Source of the DNA: Hevea brasiliensis
Taxonomy: Eukaryota; Streptophyta; Magnoliopsida; Malpighiales; Euphorbiaceae
Length of the DNA stretch: 64,000 nucleotides
Assembly (NCBI RefSeq): GCF_030052815.1
Contig: NC_079495.1
Coordinates: 56,026,773-56,090,772 of the forward strand
Direction: 5' to 3'
Below the pieces are notes generated by a model that searched no databases, had not been told where the DNA came from, and saw nothing but the letters and a program-made list of their open reading frames with translations. Below are positions 1 to 12,700 of this stretch, piece by piece. The stretch's first letter is position 1; each line of letters opens with the position of its first letter. Made by a program: the position numbers and the translations under genes.

Positions 1-575
1 ACACTTTAACCACCATTCTTTCTTTATTTACATTATGTATCTCATTTTTATTTTTCATGATATTTTCAAAGTATAATATCATTTATTTTTTAATGTACAT
101 TGAGGTCAAAAGGCCACTCTATGTGTCAAATGATCAAAATGCCCCTCTTTGGGTTGTATTCCCGATTTTTCGATAACACCGATTTTTATCTGTTTCTCAA
201 TTTTTTATTTTTCTTTATACTAATTTGTTAATTTTTCTTTGATATTTCTAGTGTCAATTACATTTCAATAAACCTTTAATTATGTCTCAAAATTTAATTC
301 CGAGGGTTCACCGCAGTCCTGGGTTGGCAATTGCCTTCGCCGTAACTTCCCGGTGTGGTCACCCATCGCTACAGTGCCGGCTCGTTTAAATTAGTTTCAT
401 TTTCTCTTTTTTATTTTTCTTTATTTTTTTCTTGTATTTTATTTTTATTTATTTCATCATTATATGTCTGTTCACTATCGCCGAAGTGTAGTTCCAGACA
501 TCCTGACTTGCCCGGACTGACATTAGGTTACTGGAGCAACAGAACATACAGAACACGTATAGGGAGGATGTTACA
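1..575 (-). mobile_element. E3: LTR fragment, family C (right end)
   Basis: This is the terminal 575 bases of a minus-strand LTR. It ends in GGATGTTACA at 575, which on its own strand is the LTR start TGTAACATCC. It closely follows the end of C2 (about 40190-40736): the same tracts with CGATAACACCGA, CACCCATCGCT and GGACTGACATTAGG recur in order. The sequence directly after it (CCAAATGGGGTGATTC) is the interior of a plus-strand LTR, so E3 lies inserted in E2 and CCAAA (576-580) would be its target duplication. The other end is outside the window, so it may be a solo LTR or the end of a complete element. An open frame at 355-588 is not credible as a gene. Confidence 0.8.
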
Positions 576-2157
576 CCAAATGGGGTGATTCAAAAAGTGA
601 AATGTAACTAGACACAATAAAGATCAACTTTGATGAAGAACATTTGGCCAAATTCTCATTATAGAATGGCCTAATGGAATAGTGAACTCTAGCACCCAAA
701 ACTAAAATTTTTGATTTATTTTCCATTAGTTAGAAGTATGGATTAGCAACTAATTCCAACACTTTTGGGAACCAAAATATGATAAATCTATGTGATTAAA
801 ATGCATGTAACTATTATATATGAGAAAGTCAATTTTTTGACTTAAATGACCAAATGAATAGTAACCTGACATGTTAAGTACAAATATTCAAGAAATAACT
901 TTGTAATATGCCCTAGTAGGCCTAGTGTGATTGGTTTGGATAGGTTGGCATGCCAATAGGGTTCTGATTGCAGTACTACGTATGGCTTCATGCCATTCTA
1001 TGATATGATAGCCTATGGCTATACTGATTATGATATTATACTTGGCTTTATGCCTTATTGCTTTTATGGCTTATTAGCCATTCCGTCTGCACATCGGGAG
1101 ACACATTGTGACCGATGGTGTGACAGCCCGAGGTACTTGGTACCCAGTGGTAGTTTACCCATTTATCCAGTCCGGTCAATTTGTATAGGTTACTTGGGCA
1201 TAGAAAAGTATAAATGTAATTGAATTGAATATTAAAGGAAGTAAGGAAATTAAATATCAAGATAAAGAACAAGAATGATTACAATAAAAAAAAGCTCAAA
1301 ATCATCAAGAAAACAATTAATAAAATGCTAGAAAGAGTTAATATCATAAGATGTAATTAGCCTTCAACTAAACAATAAGTTAGTGATTATTTATTTCTTA
1401 TACGCATAATAACTAGGAAATTTTTACTTTTATTCACATATTATATTTTCTTTTATTATTGGCACCACTAAGTTTTATGCTTAGCTCGTCGCTTTTGCAA
1501 CGCGTAGGTACTGAAGATTTGGCCAAAGAGCCCAGCAGACTACAAACAGGGTAAGACTTGTATACAGATCTATATAGTGTCCGTGTCACCTCACAGACTT
1601 CAGTGCATTGGTAGGACACTAGATCGCATTTTGGAATTTTATACTGTTTGTATTTTGTAATTAAACTTTTATTTTATCATGTATAGTTGAAACTCATGTA
1701 ATATATTTTGGTATTAATGCAAATATTTGCAATTTGTGTTTATAAATGAAAATTTAGTATTTATTTATGATTTATACATGATTATCATGTGAAATGAACG
1801 AATGATAAATAGAGGAATTTTTGAGAAATGGTTGAGAAATATTGAGATTATGTTGATAATAATGGAGTTTGAGAATGATTGAAAATATATTGGAAGTGTT
1901 TTTCACAGGTTCCAAAGACTATTTTATTCATTTTTAGCCGGTACTCTGCCAGATTTTCTATAAAATTTTCGGAACCTCAAATGAATTTATAATTTCAATA
2001 AATGACTTAAATGAGTTAAATTTCACAAATTACACTTCATAACCATGAAGAAATAAATTAAGGAAGAATAAAAATAATTAAGATAAAATATGGTGTTCCG
2101 GTACACTGTGTAGCATATCTTGCTCGGCTATACTGTAGATGGGTAAGAGGTGTCACA
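576..2157 (+). mobile_element. E2: LTR fragment, family A (3' part), split by E3
   Basis: This is the 3' part of a plus-strand LTR of the A1 type. It has the same order of landmarks as 42400-43816: the GGAGTGATTCAAAAA block, the 'GGCATGCCAATAGGG' block at about 950, the GGCTTNATGCC hairpin repeats, the CTAAG..CTTAG stem-loop (1468-1484), the TAGTGTCC..GGACACTA pair (1575-1621) and the end GCTCGGCTATACTGTAGATGGGTAAGAGGTGTCACA at 2157 (quoted in parts: GCTCGGCTATACTG, AGGTGTCACA). Its left half lies beyond E3 and outside the window. E2 is itself inserted in E1, since sequence resuming at 2158 is minus-strand LTR. Confidence 0.8.
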
Positions 2158-2261
2158 TTTCATTTACTCATAATTTTATTTTGATTTCATGCAATTTCTA
2201 CTTGATTTAGCATGCTTACAAAGACTAAAGAAGGAAGAGAACTTGTTTTATGCACTAACCT
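2158..2261 (-). mobile_element. E1: LTR segment (left piece), family A
   Basis: These 104 bases of minus-strand LTR are trapped between E2 (ends 2157) and E4 (starts 2262). Read on its own strand the segment starts AGGTTAGTGCATAAAAC, matching the 'GGTTAGTGC' block of family A LTRs (for example 2825 and 3214 in E4). The last five bases, AACCT (2257-2261), are repeated at 5932-5936 and are the E4 target duplication, which proves that this piece and 5932-6824 were one sequence. Confidence 0.75.
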
Positions 2262-5200
2262 TGTAACATCCTCCCGGTAGCAACTCCGTACATTTCTACT
2301 GTTCCGGTGACCGGTATCGGTCCGGACAGCTAGAACGTCCGGAAAAATATTTAAACTAAAGTGAGGGACCAAAATTAACTCAAATATTAATGAGAAAAAT
2401 TTAGTAAAAATTTTAGAAATAAAATACAATTAAGTTAAATGAGCCGGTGCCCAAGCGATGGGTAACCAGAGGTAAGTTGCGGTTCTCGCAACGAGGAGCC
2501 CTAGACCCGGGGGAAAATTCGTAAAATAATTTTTGGAACTCCAGAGAAGGGTCATTGAGGTTCCCATGGCATTAGAATGCCAAGAAAATACCTAGAAAAA
2601 TTTTTCAATTGGTACAGATAATTTTGGCCCGTTAAGCCAAACGGAGGGCATTTTGGTCATTTCGCCTTCAGAGGTGATTTTTGGCCGACTTGTCCAGTTA
2701 AGTAAATAATTAATATGACATAAAATATGAAGAAATATTGCTAAAAATTAAATTGAAATGTGGTAGAAAAGAAAAGCCAAGAAAGTGAAGGAATTGCTTG
2801 GGAAAATTCTGCTAAAAAAAAAAAGGTTAGTGCTAACTCTTACATTTTTCTTTTTATTCCATGTTAGGAAGTTCAAGTGAATAAGAAATTGTTAAGAAAT
2901 TGAATAAAACACTTATGTAGGAGTATGTATGAATGGTGGCAGCCAAGAGAGGGTTAGGGTATTGATGGTTTAATTGCAATTAAGTTGGTATATTAATGTC
3001 AATTAATGCATATATATGAATTGGAGTTTAATGGAGTTGAATTTTTTTGAGTTTGTATGAGAATGAGATTTGATCAATTAGGGTTAGTATGAAAATTGGA
3101 GATATTGTGTTTAAATGAATCCTTGGACCTAGAGGAAGTGTTTGGCAGCCAAGAGAGTACAAGAAAATGAAGATTTAACTTGGAGAAATCTGCCCTACAA
3201 GAGGTTAAAGTGAGGTTAGTGCCTACTTATATATATACTTCTTTGATTCCATGTTAGAAGCTTGAAATAAGTGAGAAATTGTAAATGAAATGAATAAAAG
3301 TTAAGTGTATGCATCCCTTGAATTTTTGGCAGCCCTAAGGAAGGATGAGTTTGATTGTTTTAATGAATTTAGAGTGGATAGAAATGATGTTTAAGGTATG
3401 AATATGCATGGATGTTGAACTAGTGTGCTAATTGAGGTTTATGGGCAAATTGAATTGGACATTAGGGTTTTGAGAAGTGAAAAATTGATTTGGCTTATGA
3501 AATTGTTAGAGCACATTTTAATGGTCAATTAGTGACCATTTTAGGTAAGTTGACCATATTATGGACTGAAAAATAGGATTGCAAAGTGAAGTTGTAGGCT
3601 GCCCTAGGACAGCAGTAGAGGGACTGAAAATTTAGTCCACTTGCACAGCCATAACTTTGGCTGTGTAGGTCCAATTGATGTTTGGCCAATTGAACATGAA
3701 ACTAGGCTTATAATGGCACATTTTTGCTGAAGAAACCATGCCCAAAAGACCAAAGCAAGAGGACCAAAAGTTGGCCCCAATCCGGATACCCTGCAAACAG
3801 CCCCTGTAGAATTGACCAAATGAACAGTAACTGTTCATTTGGTCATAACTCACTGTAGATATGGTCAATTGACCTGAAATTTTTACAGCAACAAGATAGG
3901 ATATAGACAAACAACTTTCATGAAGAACATCACCCCAAATTATGCCATTAACCCATTCAAATTATTGAACAAAGTTGAGTTATCAAACCTGCAACTCTGC
4001 AGATTTACATTTGAGCAGTAATGTTTGGATGGCTATAACTCTCTCTAGAAACCTCGGATTTAGGCGATTCTTGAACCGATGAAAACCTAAAGCATAGTAG
4101 AACATTTCATATGAAGAAAGTTAGGGCAAATTATGAACTTAACTTGATCAAATTACTGACCAAATTTGGACCAAAATCTGCCAAAACCCAAAAGTGCAGC
4201 ATGAACAGTGCACGTGAACAGTAAACTTATTTTGGCCATAACTTGAGTTACAAAACTCCAAATGGAGTGATTCAAAAAAGGAAATTCAACTAGACAAAAT
4301 AAGGAACAACTTTCATGTTTACCATTTCCTCAAATTCCTACTGTAAAAATAACAAATGGAACAGTAAAAATGAAGCATGAAAACCGAAAATTTTGCTCAA
4401 TTAGCATTAAGCTTAAAAATGGTATTGACAACCAATACCAACAAGTTTGAAATACAAAATGTGGTATGTTTGAGGTGTTAAGACCAATACACCTATTTTC
4501 TATCCAAAAGTCAACATTTTTGTTGACCAATAAGGTGAATAGTGACACTAAAACCAAAAATTGGCAATTTTGCGAAAATGACCTAAGCTTTGAGAAAGTG
4601 ACCAAAACCAACAAGTTTTGAATACAAAATGTGGTATGTTGGGAGTACTAAAACCAATGTACCTATTGTTTATGCAAAAGTCAACATTTTAGTTGACTAA
4701 TAAAATGAATAGTGACATGAAAACTTGAAATTCAAAAATTGAGAAACTTAAAAGTGCAAAATGCCCCAGTAGGCCTAATGTGATTGGTTTGGATAGATTG
4801 GCATGCCAATAGGGTATTGTTTTAGCAGTACTGCGAAAGGCTTTATGCCTATATTCATGGCTTTTATGCCCGTATGCATGGATTTTATGCCCGATTATGT
4901 GATATCATGGCTTTTTAGCCATACTGACTGCATACATGGTTGACGTTCTGCGTCCCATGATATGACGGCCCGAGGCACCGCGGTGTCCAGTGCCAACGAC
5001 CCGTTATCGATCCGATCGTCCCAAAGATAGGTTACTTGGGCATGAAAAAGTATAACTGTGATTGAACTGATTATTAAAGAAAATACGAAAATTAAGTATC
5101 ACGAATGATTACAAAAAAATACAAAGAAGTTCAAGATCATGAAGAAAATAATTAACGAAATGCATGAAGAAGTTAATATCATAAAACGTAATTAGCCATC

Positions 5201-5931
5201 GACTAAACATTAAGTTGGTAATTATTCAGTTCTTACGAACACAATGGCTAAGAAATTATGATTTTTTATTTGCATATTATTTCTTTCTATTTTATTATTT
5301 GTACCACTAAGCTTTATGCTTAGTGCGTCGCTTTTGCAACGTGTAGGTACTGAAGATACTGATCGAGAGCCAGTAGACCACAGATTGGGTAAGTCCATCC
5401 TGCAGCTCTGCATAGTGTCCGTGTCACCTCACAGGCTACAGTGTATTGGTAGGACACTAGGTGTCATTTTGGTATTTTGTAATTGATCTTATTTTCTCAT
5501 GTGTAAATGAACTTATGAAATGTAATTTGATGCTCATGTAAATAATGAGAATTGTGTTTGTAAATGAAAAAGTGAATGTTTATCTGTGATATATATATGA
5601 TTATCACATGAAATGAATGATTGAGAAATGAATGTGAACTGAAAAATATTGAGATTTTGATAAATGGAGTTGAGATGAATGAATAAGAATATAGGAAGTG
5701 TTTTTCACAGGTTCCGAAGAACGGTTTTCTCCATTTTTAGCCGGTACTCTGCCGGATTTTCTTTAAAAATTTTCGGAACCTCAAATAAATTACAATTTCA
5801 ATAAATGAATTATATTTCACAAATTATTTTCAAAACTATGATAAAAATGAATTAAGATAAAATAGAGTGCTCCGGCACACTGAGTGGCATAACTTGCTCG
5901 GCTACACTGTAGTCGGGTAAGGGGTGTCACA
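2262..5931 (+). mobile_element. E4: solo LTR, family A, 3,670 bp
   Basis: A complete solitary LTR. It starts TGTAACATCCTCCCGGTAGC and ends GGGGTGTCACA. It is flanked by a perfect 5-bp duplication AACCT (2257-2261 and 5932-5936). No PBS, PPT or coding region follows, so it is the product of LTR-LTR recombination. It is about 500 bp longer than the A1 LTRs, mainly because of two internal duplications (about 389-bp and 170-bp period, see findings). It carries the perfect 7-bp stem-loop ACTAAGC-TTTAT-GCTTAGT at 5306-5324 and the TAGTGTCC (5413-5420) / GGACACTA (5452-5459) pair. No credible gene: the short frames on both strands inside it have no recognisable domain. Confidence 0.93.
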
Positions 5932-6824
5932 AACCTTATGTGAACAAAGTTTTCCCAAGCTTTAACTTCACTTTCTCTTCAATTCTTAGCAGCCAAACAC
6001 TTCCCCAAGAGGTGTAAACAAGTTTTAATGAAGATAGTTTAGTGTTTTGTGGAGAGAAACCAAGGAATATTGAAAGTGGAGCAAAGAAATTTCAATGGAG
6101 GAGAAAGGAGGGTTCACGGCCAAGTGAAGAAAAATGAGGAAAATAGCTGTTTTCATCTTGTTTTTATCCCATTTAACTTTCATTTTTATCCCTTTAAAAT
6201 ATTTGGCAATTTCGCATTGGTTGAAAATTTTATTTGGTGGCAATTTTAATTTATGTATTATGACATCATGGCTTATGTAATAATTCAATTTACATTTCAT
6301 TTTCTTTTCTCATTTCTTTTACTCATTTTTAATTATTTTCTCATCAATATTAATTCATATTTTATGTCATAAATTTCACTTACTAGACTGGACAAGTTGG
6401 TAAAAAATCATCTCTGAAAGTAAAATGACCAAAATGTCCTTCGTTTAGCTTATTGAGCTAAAACTGTCTGTATCGATATTAAAAATTCTCCTAACCTTTT
6501 TTTGGCATTCTAACGCTACCTAGGGTGCCGTAACTCTTCTTTGGCATCCCAAAAATTATTTCACGAGATTTTCCTCGGGTTTAGGGCTACTAGCTGTGAA
6601 GACAGCAACTTTCCATTATGGTCACCCATCACCGGGGCACCGGCTCATTTAACTTCATTGTATTTTATTTGTAAAATTTTTCCTTAATTTTTCTTACCAT
6701 TATTTGGTCTATTTATGATTCCTCACTCTAGTTTAAATATAGTCCCAGACATTCAGACTGTCTGGACCGACATTAATCACCAGAACAGTAGAATGTACGG
6801 ACTAGCTAAAGTGAGGGTGTTACA
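5932..6824 (-). mobile_element. E1: LTR segment (right piece), family A
   Basis: Minus-strand LTR that ends GAGGGTGTTACA at 6824. On its own strand it starts TGTAACACCCTCACTTTAGC, closely like E5 (TGTAACACCCTCACTTTAGA). It includes the leader-like block with the CACCCATCACCGG motif and the 'TTGGCAGCC' block in reverse. It sits inside the 3' LTR of B2: the B2 LTR resumes at 6825 with GTATAATGAATTACC, which in the intact B2 5' LTR is preceded by 42 bases from its terminus. The start of E1 is outside the window. First five bases are the E4 target duplicate. Confidence 0.82.
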
Positions 6825-9613
6825 GTATATAATGAATTACCGAACTTCGCTTACTGATAACCCATTAAATATACTACTAGGGATTTTAAACCAATTTCCA
6901 ATCATTTTAAAGTGGTGGGTAATGCTGATTAATTGTATAAAACCTTTAATTGAAGTTTAGATTATAAATCAAATTTTAAATTAATTTGAAATCTCCGAAA
7001 ATTTTACAGAAAATTCCGCAAAGTGCTGCCTATATTTTGGGGAAACAGTTTTTCAAAAACCTATTAAAAATACTCCCAATACATTTAATACCCATAACTC
7101 CAATATTCTTAACATAACTCAATCTCAACAATCACAATTTCAGGCAATTCATTATTTGAAAAATATAAAAGGAAACTTAAACATTTCATTAAAGAAAAAT
7201 AATAGGTTTACATTACAACCATTTACACAGATCAAAAATAAATTCTAAAATTTATTATATAATTGCTCATGTCTAATGTGTACATACAGATAGATACAGA
7301 TACATATGCATAAAAAAAAAATTACAAGGGTATGATCTATATACCCAGTAATGATCCCAAAATTCTGGTCACCTCAAGTCCCAAGCAGCCTACTCTGCTG
7401 CTTTATCTGCCTCTTTACCTGCGACAATAACAAAACACTATCGCTTAGCCAAAGACTCAGTGGAGTACAATTTAAAGAAAATAATAATTTATACAGCAAA
7501 TAAATCACGAATTTCCCAAGTAAATCAATTCAAATATTAATACATATAAAATCATGCTTTATTTTTAAAGCCAGAAAATTTCTTAATAAAAACATATTTC
7601 GTTCCATCGATCATAAACAAAATTCTAAAAGGACACACAGTTTTGATTCATGACACCATTTCCAATTCGTCCCAATAACCAAAGGCTAATGGGGAATACT
7701 AAGGCTAGCTAGCACAAATATATGAGTAGTCATTCAATTCATCCTCAACTGGCACACACTTCAACACTTCAACCAGAGAGGGAATACAAATCCAATTCAT
7801 TCCACCAAGCAAGCTAGTGAGGAATTCAACATATAGTCATGACATTGTGGTTTCAAACTATTTCAACAATTTTCCAAGCATCAAAATATCATTCAATTCA
7901 CTTCGTATTTTATTGAAAATAATTTCCCAAAAATTTGGACTAGTAACACATAATTTTGTCAAGCAACATATTCAACACAAATGAGTTCATAAATTAATTT
8001 CACAACTTATTTAATTCATAATTAAAATTGAAAATAAAAAAGGATTAGTTATTGTGCACAAACCTCTAATGAGTCACCTCACTACCTTAACTCACTTTTT
8101 CCTTATCTTTCTTGGTCTCCTTTTCTACTGAAATGCACAGTTTAAAGTGTTTCACTGCTCATTCAACTCATTTCTAATAAATAATTTAACAATTAAATTT
8201 TGTAGACTTAATCTACCCCAATAAGCTTTATAAGATTTGAGTCCTTTGCATTTGGTGCATTTGTGGTTACTATTCACCTCACTATTCATTTCAAAATATT
8301 GACTTTTTCATACTTAAGGGATATACTAGTTCTAATTGCACCCATATACCACATTTTGGGTTACAATTGTGTTGGCATTGATTGCCAATTGAAATTCAAA
8401 ACTCCCTAAGAGAAATTCTAAAATTTCAGTTTTGGTCACTTGGGTTTACTGTTTTATTGGACCTATATACAGTGGAAATTTAGCCAACTTTTCTTCATCA
8501 AAGTTGTTCCTTACTGTCTTAGCTTTAATTCCCATTTACATACTCACCTAAGCTTTCCTATATTCTTAATTTAATTAAATTTAATCAAATTCTATTCAAC
8601 CTCAACTTGGCCGAAAATTATGGGTTCTCTAACATGCATGATTTCCATCTTTTCCAACTTAATTACTTCATATTTGGCCTTAAATTCAAAGTTTAAATGT
8701 ATAGAATAGCTCAAAGTGCACTTACCTCGATTAATGAATTTCAATCTTCTATTCCTTTCAATTTCTTCCTTTCTTTCTTGTTCCAATCTTCTTACCAAGA
8801 CTCAAACATAAGATTTAACCAAAGAAACTATAAAATTTATGGTTGAATTTAGGGTTAGAGAAGCTTCAAAGTGAGCTTTAATGGAGGAATTAAGAAAATG
8901 AGAGAGATGAGAGAGAGAAGGTGACGGTAAGGGAAGAAGAAAATGTTAATGCTTTAATTTTTTTTTTCATTTGTCTTTTTATATGTTAATTATCCTCCCA
9001 AATTTTCAAAATTTAAAATTATAGATTAATTAGGTCATGCTTACCTAGGTATGGTGATGTCATAATTTCTTTATTTTGGTTTTTTTTTTTGCTTTTCTTC
9101 CACACGCACCTCTTCATTTGTAATATATTTTTCAATACTTTAATTTTCTACATTTTAATGGACATTTAGTCCAAGAGTCACTTCTAAGGGTGAATTGACC
9201 AAATTGCCCCTTATCAGTCTGATCCATTTTACTAATAATGGTAGATTACTTCATGAACCCTGATATAATTATTTGAACTTGTTCTCAATTCTTTTTTATG
9301 GTTTTTACATTTTCACTAACTTCGCAATTATCCCTAGGCCTAGGGTGCCATAGGGTCCCATTCGAAAATAGGGTAGCGACTGACCTCGTAGTCACTTCCC
9401 AGTTCAATCACCCATCGCTGTGGCCTCAGCTCATTTAACCCATTATGCCTTGTTTTCTTGATTTCTATTTTACCTTCATGTAATTATTATTGATTTTTGT
9501 TTGTTGCTTTTCTAGGTGACTTAAATATGGTTTTACACATCCCAACTGTCCCGGCAGACACTGGTCACTGGAACAGTGGAATGTACGGAACTAATAAACA
9601 TATGGGTGTTACA
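6825..9613 (-). mobile_element. B2 3' LTR (incomplete at its outer end)
   Basis: This is the downstream LTR of the minus-strand element B2. It aligns by eye along its whole length with 17418-20196. On its own strand it starts TGTAACACCCATATG at 9613 and should end at a TGTCACACC-type terminus. The last 42 or so bases are missing here because E1 inserted at the GTATA site. A PPT abuts it at 9614, which makes it the 3' LTR. It contains the LTR stem-loop in reverse at 7444-7460. Many small differences from the 5' LTR show that the insertion is not recent. No gene is supported in the stretch. Confidence 0.88.
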
Positions 9614-9652
9614 ATTCTTCCCCCCCTTAAAATAAATTTCGTCTCGAAATTT
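9614..9652 (-). other. B2 polypurine tract and preceding inverted repeat
   Basis: On the minus strand TTAAGGGGGGGAAGAAT lies directly against the 3' LTR start at 9613. This is the polypurine tract that would prime plus-strand DNA. Just upstream on the element (9634-9652) is AAATTTCGTCTCGAAATTT as written on the plus strand: an 8-bp perfect stem with a 3-base loop. The same inverted repeat precedes the PPT in A1, B1 and G1 with compensating changes. Confidence 0.85.
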
Positions 9653-9726
9653 TACCTAGTGTTAGTCTCTGAATAGCTGTGGGTGCTGCCTCCTCATGTC
9701 CTCCTCATGTTTCCAAGTAGCCCCCT
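9653..9726 (-). pseudogene. B2 pol, last residues of the chromodomain
   Basis: The minus-strand frame reads ATWKHEEDMRRQHPQLFRD and stops at TAA (9662-9664). This is the end of the chromodomain and of pol. It is cut off from the rest (13411 onward) by solo LTR E5, which entered directly before the ATWK segment. The TWE-like motif followed by an M..Q.P.LF tail matches chromodomains of Tekay-type chromoviruses, a domain thought to guide integration into heterochromatin by binding modified histone H3. Confidence 0.85.
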
Positions 9727-12700
9727 TGTAACACCCTCACTTTAGATAGTCCATACGTTCTACTGTTCCGATGACTAATGTCTAACCGGACAGCTAGAAT
9801 GTCTGGAGCTATATGTAAACTAGAGTGAGGAGTCATAAATAACCCAAATAATGATAAGGAAAAATTTAGAAAAATTTAAGAAATAAAATACAATGAAGTT
9901 AAATGAGCCAGTGCCCTAGCAATGGGTGACCCTAATGGGAAGTTGCTGTCTTCACAGCTAATAACTCTAAACCCGAGGGGAATCCCTTGAAATAATTTCT
10001 GGGATGCTAAAGAAGAGTTATGGCACCCTAGGTAGCATTAGAATGCCAAGAAAAGGTTAGGAGAATTTTTAAGATCGGTATAGACAATTTTGGCTCCTTA
10101 AGCCAAACGGAGGGCATTTTGGTCATTTCATCTTTAGAGATGATTTTTAACCAACTTGTCCAATTAAGTAAATAAATTATATGACATAAAATGTAAATAA
10201 ATATTGCTAAAAATTAATTGAAAATGAGTAGAAAAGAAAAGAAAATGAGTTAAAATGGACTTATGACATCACTATGATGTCATTAAAAACTCTCCACCCA
10301 ATCACATTGTGAAACATACTTAAAAACCTTATTAAAAGAGATAAAAATGAGTAAAATGAGAAAACCAATTCTGATCATTGTCTTCCTCAACCAGCCACAC
10401 CACCATGGAAGAGTTCTTCTTCCATTTTTCAAGCTTCTAAGCTTGAATTCCCATCCTTTCTCACCATAAAAACCCTAGATCACTTCAATAAAAATTGATC
10501 CCACACCTTGAGGAAGATAGTAGCAGTCAAGAAGTGAAAGGAAATTGAAGTTTAAGCAAGGGCAAGTTGGACACAAGTGAGGTTAGTGTTAGTTATCCCT
10601 TTTCTCTCTTTTGATTCATTATTAAGAGCATAAATTGAGTTAGGAATTGCAAAGAATTAAAATAAAATCCATGTGTATGGATACCATGAATTTTGGAAGC
10701 CTTATGGAGGAAAAAGTTTTTATTGTTTTGATGGATTTGAATGGTTTAGAAATGGTGTTGGATGTGTAGAAATCGATCAGAAATTGATTAGTATGCCTAA
10801 TGTGACATGTGTTGTGTAAATCTTGAATTGGAGCTAGGGTTTGATATAAAAATTAGGAATTTAATGATATGTAGATAAATTGTTGATGTTGAGACCAATT
10901 ATGGACTAATTAAAGTGCATGGAATGTGAATTATGGATGGTAGTAGTGTGGGAAGGTGGTATTGGGAGTGTTGTTCATGTGCAGGGAATTCTGGACCTAT
11001 GAGTCCAGTGTGTTTAAATGAACATAAGTAGAGCTAGACAGCTCCAATTGGTGTGAAGCCAATTGAAGATGAAATTTAAGACCTTAATCCACATTTTTGG
11101 TGAAGAAACCATAAAAACCAACCTAAGTTGCCCTAAAAATTGACCTAATCCGGGTAACACACATATTGCCCTGGAAAATTGTTCATTTGGCCATAACTCA
11201 GTGTAGAAATATCCAATTGACCTGAATTTTATATCAATGGAAAGATTAGACAATTTAGAACAACTTTCATGAAGAAAAAAAAACTCAAATTTTGAACCTA
11301 ACTAATTTAAATTGCTAGTCCAAGTTAGGACACCAAATCTGGTAGAACCAGATTTGCCCAGAAAATCTGGGTAATGACCAATCCGGCCAGTTATGGTAAA
11401 TTGACCATAACTTGAGCTACAAAACTCCAAATGGAGTGATTCAAAAAAGAAATTAAAGAAGACACATAAAGGAACAACTTTGATGAAGAAAATGTTGCCA
11501 AATTTCTACTATAACAATGACCAATGAAACAGTAAACTTAAGGCATGAAATCTAAAAATTTTGAATAACATAAAATAAGCTTTGAAATGGTATCGGCAAT
11601 CAATGCCAACAAAAATAAAATGCAAAATGTGGTACCTTGGTGAACTTAGGCTTAACAAATCTATTATGAATTAAAAAGTCAACATTTGAAGGAAAATGAT
11701 CAAGTGAATAGTAACCCCAATGATATAGGAAATGGCAAAATAAATTAGAAAAACTAGTAGGATAGTTAATATAGATAATGTGATTAATGAAATAATTGTT
11801 ATAAATTGTGATCAATATGAATGACATAATGAATGAATAAATGAATCATATTAATGTATGAATGAGACATTAGTTCTCATCATTATAGAAAGAAATAATA
11901 CTTTGAGTACAATGGTATATGAGAAACATTGTTGTGAATTGTAATCAATATAAATGATATAATGAATAAATATATAAATTATGATGAAGGCAAAATTTAT
12001 GTAGAAATGTATTTTAAAAATTTATACTTCTATTAGGAATAGAATTGAAATGTTATAAATTATAATTAGAATTTGTCATGAAATAATGAAGTCATAAAAC
12101 ACAATATATTAACATTTAATAGTACTATGTGCCCATGTATTGCCTAGACATGTGTGTTAGATTAGATAGATTGGCATGCCAATAGGGCATTATTTTAGCA
12201 GTACTGCATAAGGCTTTATGCTTGTATTTATGGCTTTATGCCCGCACTCATGGCTTTATGCCCGTATTCATAGCTTTATGCCCGATAATATGTTATCATG
12301 GCTTTTTGTCCATATTGATTGCATAAGTGGTTGACGTTCCGCATCCCATGGTATGACGGTCCGAGGCAACACGGTGTCTAGTGCCAATGACCCGTTTTCC
12401 AGTTTAGTCAGCCTGTCATAGGTTAACTGGGCAGTGTAAATTATTGAAATTATTTAAGAACATTAGTAATTAAAAACATTATAAAGTATTGAATGAAATG
12501 AGGAAAAAGATTAGCAATGGAAACATAACTGAATCAAGTAGTACAAATGAAATTTTCATAATTGTAGGAACCGAAAATACAATACTCCTAGAATTAATCT
12601 GTATATCGAATATTATTATTGTATAAACTCAGCACTTCCAAAGAGAGACAAAATAGAATATAAGATAGTTAATATTAGAAATATCATACCAAATTTAATT

